From Candidatus Baldrarchaeota archaeon (GTDB taxonomy: Archaea; Asgardarchaeota; Baldrarchaeia; Baldrarchaeales; DXJG01): a stretch of 64,000 bases of DNA. Where the stretch lies: the NCBI GenBank assembly GCA_019056805.1, contig DXJG01000010.1, positions 27,771 through 91,770 of the forward strand, in the 5' to 3' direction. Each line of letters begins with the position of its first letter. The first letter of the stretch is position 1. This document shows, piece by piece, positions 60,686 through 64,000 of the stretch. Made by a program: the position numbers and the translations under genes. The notes under the pieces are model-generated. The model did no database searches, had not been told where the DNA came from, and saw only the letters and a program-made list of their open reading frames with translations.

Positions 60686-61975
60686 TCAAATATTTCTTAG
60701 AAAGTCTATTATTGAATTGTAGAGTTTTTGGCTACTATCTTTATCAATTATTGCGATAGCAGATTCATAGCTTAGTGACTCGTAAGTTTCAGGAGTTGGG
60801 ATATAACCTATGTATCCGTTGGCATAGCCAGCAATTATTGTAGTTTCAAAGGGAGAGTTTTCCTTGATTTTCATACCTATTTCTGCAAATAGTTCCCCTG
60901 GTACACCAACTATTGCAATGTTGTCTCCAAATGTAATGATTTGGATCTCAATTTTAACTGTTTTTCTTTCCAGTGGTCTAAGTCTATTAAGGTATTCTTT
61001 TAAGCCTTTAAGAGCTTCGTAAATAACAGTAACTCTTCTTAAATCCGCTGGTGAGCTCTTTCTCTTTTTTAAAGCCATATACGTAGCTTTTACTTGACTT
61101 ATCATGCTATTTATTTTCTCATCTGATGGAAATCTTCTCACATGCAACTCCATATCTTTCTTATTTACTTTTATTTCATCTATTTCAATTTTTTCAGATT
61201 TTTCAATCGCTACTAGTGCATATGCCCCTACAATGTTTCCAATTCTCTCTGCCTCACTAAAAGAAGATTCACGTCTCACATATCTCGTCGATATGTCTCC
61301 TGCTGCGCTGTTAAGAAAAAGCGGCACGGAATTGCTTTTTGCTTTCTCAATAAGTGACATAGCATAACCTGGATAATCAGCGGAAATGAGAAGATTTGAT
61401 GCATCAAGTACTGTTGGATGACAAGCAAAATTAATAATTGCAGAAATAAGTTTTCCATCATTGTTATCAAATCTTATCGAAATAAGTTGTTTATCTACAG
61501 GCCCGTTTTTAACTCGGCGATTTGCAGAAGCGCCTTCAACAATAACTTTTCCTATTCGCACCTCTGCTGTTCTCATCTTTTCTACTGCATTTAATATTGA
61601 TTGATTAATTTTTGTTTTCAGAGTTGAAATCAATTTCTCGTTAGGATCGGATCTACTCGGAAATATTGTATCTCTGAAAATTCCATCTGGACCCGCATGT
61701 GTATGAGTTGCAGCAACCATAACGTTTTCTTTATCTATTCCAGTAGTTTCTTCTATATCTTCTCTAACTTCTTCTACCATTTTTCTATCAACAGCAAGTA
61801 AATCTAACGATATTATTGCAACAGTTTTTTCCCCATCATCTATTGCAAGTGATCTAACGTAAAGAGGGTCATGAACACCAATTGATAGCGAAGTTCTTTC
61901 AAGATAGCCTCCTAATGGAACACTAGAGGAAGGAGTAATATCTATTTTTGAAACACCAACTTTAATTTTCTTCAT
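60686..61975 (-). CDS. Neutral ceramidase-like hydrolase
   Basis: A 429-residue protein. V-G-V-S-K-I-D-I-T-P and A-T-H-T-H-A-G-P-D match the N-terminal domain of neutral/alkaline non-lysosomal ceramidases (N-acyl amidase fold, zinc). It has no signal peptide, so a cytosolic role is likely. The true substrate is unknown. Archaea lack ceramides, and the neighbouring NagA and PTS suggest an N-acylated sugar or similar amide. It is convergent with nagA with 12 bases between. Confidence 0.75.
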   Translation of the reverse strand: MKKIKVGVSKIDITPSSSVPLGGYLERTSLSIGVHDPLYVRSLAIDDGEKTVAIISLDLLAVDRKMVEEVREDIEETTGIDKENVMVAATHTHAGPDGIFRDTIFPSRSDPNEKLISTLKTKINQSILNAVEKMRTAEVRIGKVIVEGASANRRVKNGPVDKQLISIRFDNNDGKLISAIINFACHPTVLDASNLLISADYPGYAMSLIEKAKSNSVPLFLNSAAGDISTRYVRRESSFSEAERIGNIVGAYALVAIEKSEKIEIDEIKVNKKDMELHVRRFPSDEKINSMISQVKATYMALKKRKSSPADLRRVTVIYEALKGLKEYLNRLRPLERKTVKIEIQIITFGDNIAIVGVPGELFAEIGMKIKENSPFETTIIAGYANGYIGYIPTPETYESLSYESAIAIIDKDSSQKLYNSIIDFLRNI

Positions 61976-62242
61976 TTAAATCATCCAGTGTATGTATTGA
62001 TTCTTATTTTAAATTAATAAGAGTAAAAACTTTATGGCAAACATTATCAGATATGCCAACAAAGCTTGAAGATTTTTCCTTACTTTAGTTATCGATTTAA
62101 ATTTAGTATATTGCTAAATTTAATGGTGGTGGTAAATTGTATTCCCCCTTCACATTAATTCACCTAATAATTTCTACATCTCTCCCACACTGGATGCTTA
62201 GTTTGGAATCAAAGTGTAAAAGACAACACTAAAGTCAACAAA

Positions 62243-62521
62243 AACGCAAAAAAGAAAAATAGTTACCAAAGGTGTTTATTCTATCGTTAGACATCCACAA
62301 TACCTTAAAAGGTAATTAACACGTGTTAGAACATCCTTCCCATTATCTGCATCCTATTCCTTACTTTCTATACTTCTTATAGTAGCAACTATTTATCTCA
62401 CCTCGTAGAAAAAAGAAAAGAGTCGGTTAAAGAATTTGGTGAAAACACAAAAATTATCGAAAAAGAGCGTCAATGCTTTACATCAAAATTAAAAAGAAAA
62501 AGAGAAAAAACAAACAATTAA
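62243..62521 (+). pseudogene. Isoprenylcysteine/phospholipid methyltransferase-like relic
   Basis: The frame reads I-V-T-K-G-V-Y-S-I-V-R-H-P-Q-Y-L then TAA (62312). G-V-Y-x-x-V-R-H-P-x-Y-L is the SAM-binding hallmark of ICMT/PEMT membrane methyltransferases. In other frames a hydrophobic segment and E-K-R-K-E-S-V-K-E-F-G-E-N-T (the expected C-terminal part) follow up to 62521. At least two frame breaks, no start. The rest of the gap (61976-62626) is gene-free. Confidence 0.55.
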
Positions 62522-62626
62522 GAAGAACAAGTCGCCTGATTCTTAGATATCTTTTAGTTGTTTTGATACGCTTCAAAGTAAAAATTAAAAGTTAAAAATA
62601 CCATTTTGTCCATTATAAATAGTGTC

Positions 62627-64000
62627 ATGGTGAGTTACGTGAAAAGGATTTTTATTGCTGCAATAATTATTTTAGCTCTAATTATGGCCGTAAACATGGA
62701 TACAGCCCAAGCCCAGCCATACATCCTGGTCTGGAAACGTGCAACCGCTACTCATGTTAAGGATGTTTACCATGTTAGCGTTGCAATCTCTTCAGATGGA
62801 TCATATGTAGTTGCTGGCTCTTGGAATGACAGAATTCATTTCTACAATAGAAAAGGAAACCTAACATGGTGCTACTATACAGGATGGATAGTTGAAACTG
62901 TTGCAATCTCTTCAGATGGATCTTACGTAGTCGCCGGCTCCATTAACGATGTTTATTTCTTTGATAAAGAAGGAAATTTAATATGGACATATGCAACTGG
63001 CGGTTATGTTTGTAGCGTTGCAATCTCTTCAGATGGATCATATATGGCTGTCGGTTCCGAGGACGACAACGTCTATTTTTCTGATAGGGAGGGAATACTG
63101 TGGAGTTATACCACCGGCGACTGGGTTAAGAGCGTTGCTGTCTCTTCGGACGGATCATATGTAGTTGCTGGCTCCGAGGATGTTTATTTCTTTGATAAAG
63201 AGGGAAATCTACTGTGGAGATATGCAACTGGTAGTGTTGGTAGTGTTGCAATCTCTTCAGATGGATCTTACGTAGTCGCCGGCTCTCGGGACTACAGAAT
63301 TTATTTCTTTGATAAAGAAGGAAATCTACTATGGAATTATACTACCGGCTATTTTGTTTATAGTGTTGCAATATCTTCAAATGGATCTTACATAGCTGCT
63401 GGCTCCGCTGATGTCGTCTATTTCCTTAATGAAAAAGGAAATTTAATATGGAGTCATACTACTGGCGATGATGTTACGAGTGTTGCAATCTCTTCAGATG
63501 GATCATATGTAGTTGCTGGCTCCGAGGATAACAACGTCTATTTCTTCGATAAAGAAGGATTACTGTGGAGCTACGCTACCGACCGTGATGTTGATAGTGT
63601 TGCAATCTCTTCAGATGGATCATATGTAGCCGCTGGTTCCGGGGACAGTAATGTTTATTTCTTTGGAACTGTTCAAGCTTTGGCGAGGGATGCAATTAAT
63701 TCTGCGAGAAATGCTATTTCAGAAGCTAAGGCTCAAGGCTTCAACGTTGAAGAAGCCGAAAACCTGCTTTCCCAAGCTGAACAGGCATATGATTCGGGAG
63801 ACTACGAGCAAGCCATACAGCTTGCAGAACAAGCCGAAGCACTCGCCTTGGAGATAATTGTGGAAGCCAGTTTGGCGAGGGATGCAATTAATTCTGCGAG
63901 AAATGCTATTTCAGAAGCTAAGGCTCAAGGCTTCAACGTTGAAGAAGCCGAAAACCTGCTTTCCCAAGCTGAACAGGCATATGATTCGGGAGACTACGAG
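62627..64000 (+). CDS. Secreted beta-propeller protein with 64-residue tandem helical repeats (3' end outside window)
   Basis: The frame is open from ATG 62627 to the window end (458 codons). Signal peptide at 6-29 (I-F-I-A-A-I-I-I-L-A-L-I) ending A-Q-A. Eight propeller blades follow, each with V-A-I-S-S-D-G-S-Y-V-V-A-G-S and V-Y-F-F-D-K-E-G-N-L-x-W. After residue 351 a helical segment A-R-D-A-I-N-S-A-R-N-A begins and is duplicated exactly. It looks like a WD40/PQQ-type extracellular binding protein. The rest of the protein is unseen. Confidence 0.8.
   Translation, partial: MVSYVKRIFIAAIIILALIMAVNMDTAQAQPYILVWKRATATHVKDVYHVSVAISSDGSYVVAGSWNDRIHFYNRKGNLTWCYYTGWIVETVAISSDGSYVVAGSINDVYFFDKEGNLIWTYATGGYVCSVAISSDGSYMAVGSEDDNVYFSDREGILWSYTTGDWVKSVAVSSDGSYVVAGSEDVYFFDKEGNLLWRYATGSVGSVAISSDGSYVVAGSRDYRIYFFDKEGNLLWNYTTGYFVYSVAISSNGSYIAAGSADVVYFLNEKGNLIWSHTTGDDVTSVAISSDGSYVVAGSEDNNVYFFDKEGLLWSYATDRDVDSVAISSDGSYVAAGSGDSNVYFFGTVQALARDAINSARNAISEAKAQGFNVEEAENLLSQAEQAYDSGDYEQAIQLAEQAEALALEIIVEASLARDAINSARNAISEAKAQGFNVEEAENLLSQAEQAYDSGDYE
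62780..63670 (+). repeat. Eight propeller-blade repeats, period about 111-120 bp
   Basis: Near-identical starts (gttgcaatctcttcagatgg and close variants) occur at 62780, 62900, 63017, 63134, 63245, 63365, 63482 and 63599. DNA-level likeness shows recent duplication or gene conversion among blades. Confidence 0.85.
63681..64000 (+). repeat. 192-bp tandem repeat, second copy cut by window end
   Basis: The sequence starting tggcgagggatgcaattaat at 63681 recurs at 63873. The visible 128 bases of the second copy appear identical to the first. The unit encodes 64 residues of Ala/Glu-rich helix in the same frame. Confidence 0.92.

Noticed and set aside
62780..63670. Regular repeats considered as CRISPR-like array
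   Set aside because: The repeats and the spacers between them form one continuous reading frame of propeller blades.

Overview
The window looks like a piece of an archaeal chromosome of roughly 36-38% G+C. The evidence is the NurA-HerA-Mre11-Rad50 DNA-end-processing operon, a tungsten-type aldehyde ferredoxin oxidoreductase, a KaiC/GvpD-like RecA-family ATPase, an FprA/rubredoxin pair, many VapBC and RelBE modules, and short-leader genes behind TATA boxes. An anaerobic, probably thermophilic member of the Thermoproteota or a related uncultured lineage (for example Bathyarchaeia-like) fits best. I cannot name a genus. No rRNA, tRNA or CRISPR array was found.

Layout. 1-5.7 kb: end of nurA, then herA, mre11 and an unusual rad50 whose coiled-coil apex carries a hydrophobic hairpin instead of the Cys-x-x-Cys zinc hook. 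5.8-12.7 kb: an eroded accessory region with small TA-like genes, a RelBE pair, two TnpB-tail-like remnants, several frameshifted membrane or secreted genes with GCGCGC palindromes at frame ends, and an AbrB-PIN VapBC pair with a palindromic operator. 12.9-17.7 kb: secreted and membrane proteins, including one GOLD-like gene broken by an in-frame TAA. Strand composition changes here: the + strand is A/C-rich to the left and G/T-rich to the right, whatever the gene direction. 17.9-19.4 kb: an ATPase-TOPRIM-like gene pair, a candidate defence module. 19.6-26.2 kb: a dense toxin-antitoxin island (VapBC, RelBE, DUF2281-PIN, MNT-HEPN) with several dead copies.

26.4-38.5 kb is mostly metabolic: a methyltransferase, a 3-hydroxyacyl-CoA dehydrogenase and an epimerase (minus strand), then an MFS carrier, a TPP enzyme and an aldehyde ferredoxin oxidoreductase (plus strand), an HDAC-family deacetylase and a UPF0175-DUF3368 TA pair. 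38.9-44.1 kb: galactokinase-like and GalT genes, an Ntn asparaginase, a DUF3795 protein, FprA and rubredoxin. 44.4-47.3 kb: a compact nitrogenase-like operon made of one NifD-like protein, one NifH-like protein and NifB, with no NifK, NifE or NifN beside it. The D-like protein keeps three P-cluster-type cysteines and both cofactor-ligand positions by manual alignment.

47.3-56 kb: an OB-fold-like protein, a metallo-beta-lactamase with an altered metal motif, another AbrB-PIN pair, a class V aminotransferase, a KaiC/GvpD-like ATPase, an M28 peptidase, and a membrane protein joining an extracellular beta-helix to a cytosolic RING-like zinc domain. 56.1-62 kb: a mannose-family PTS locus, rare in archaea, with EIIA, EIIB and a fused EIIC-EIID, plus a SIS-domain protein, NagA and a ceramidase-like hydrolase. 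It reads as amino-sugar uptake and deacetylation. After a dead isoprenylcysteine-methyltransferase-like gene, the window ends inside a secreted beta-propeller protein with a very recent 192-bp tandem duplication.

All functional calls come from reading motifs by eye, with no database search. Frameshifts could be true decay or sequencing/assembly errors.
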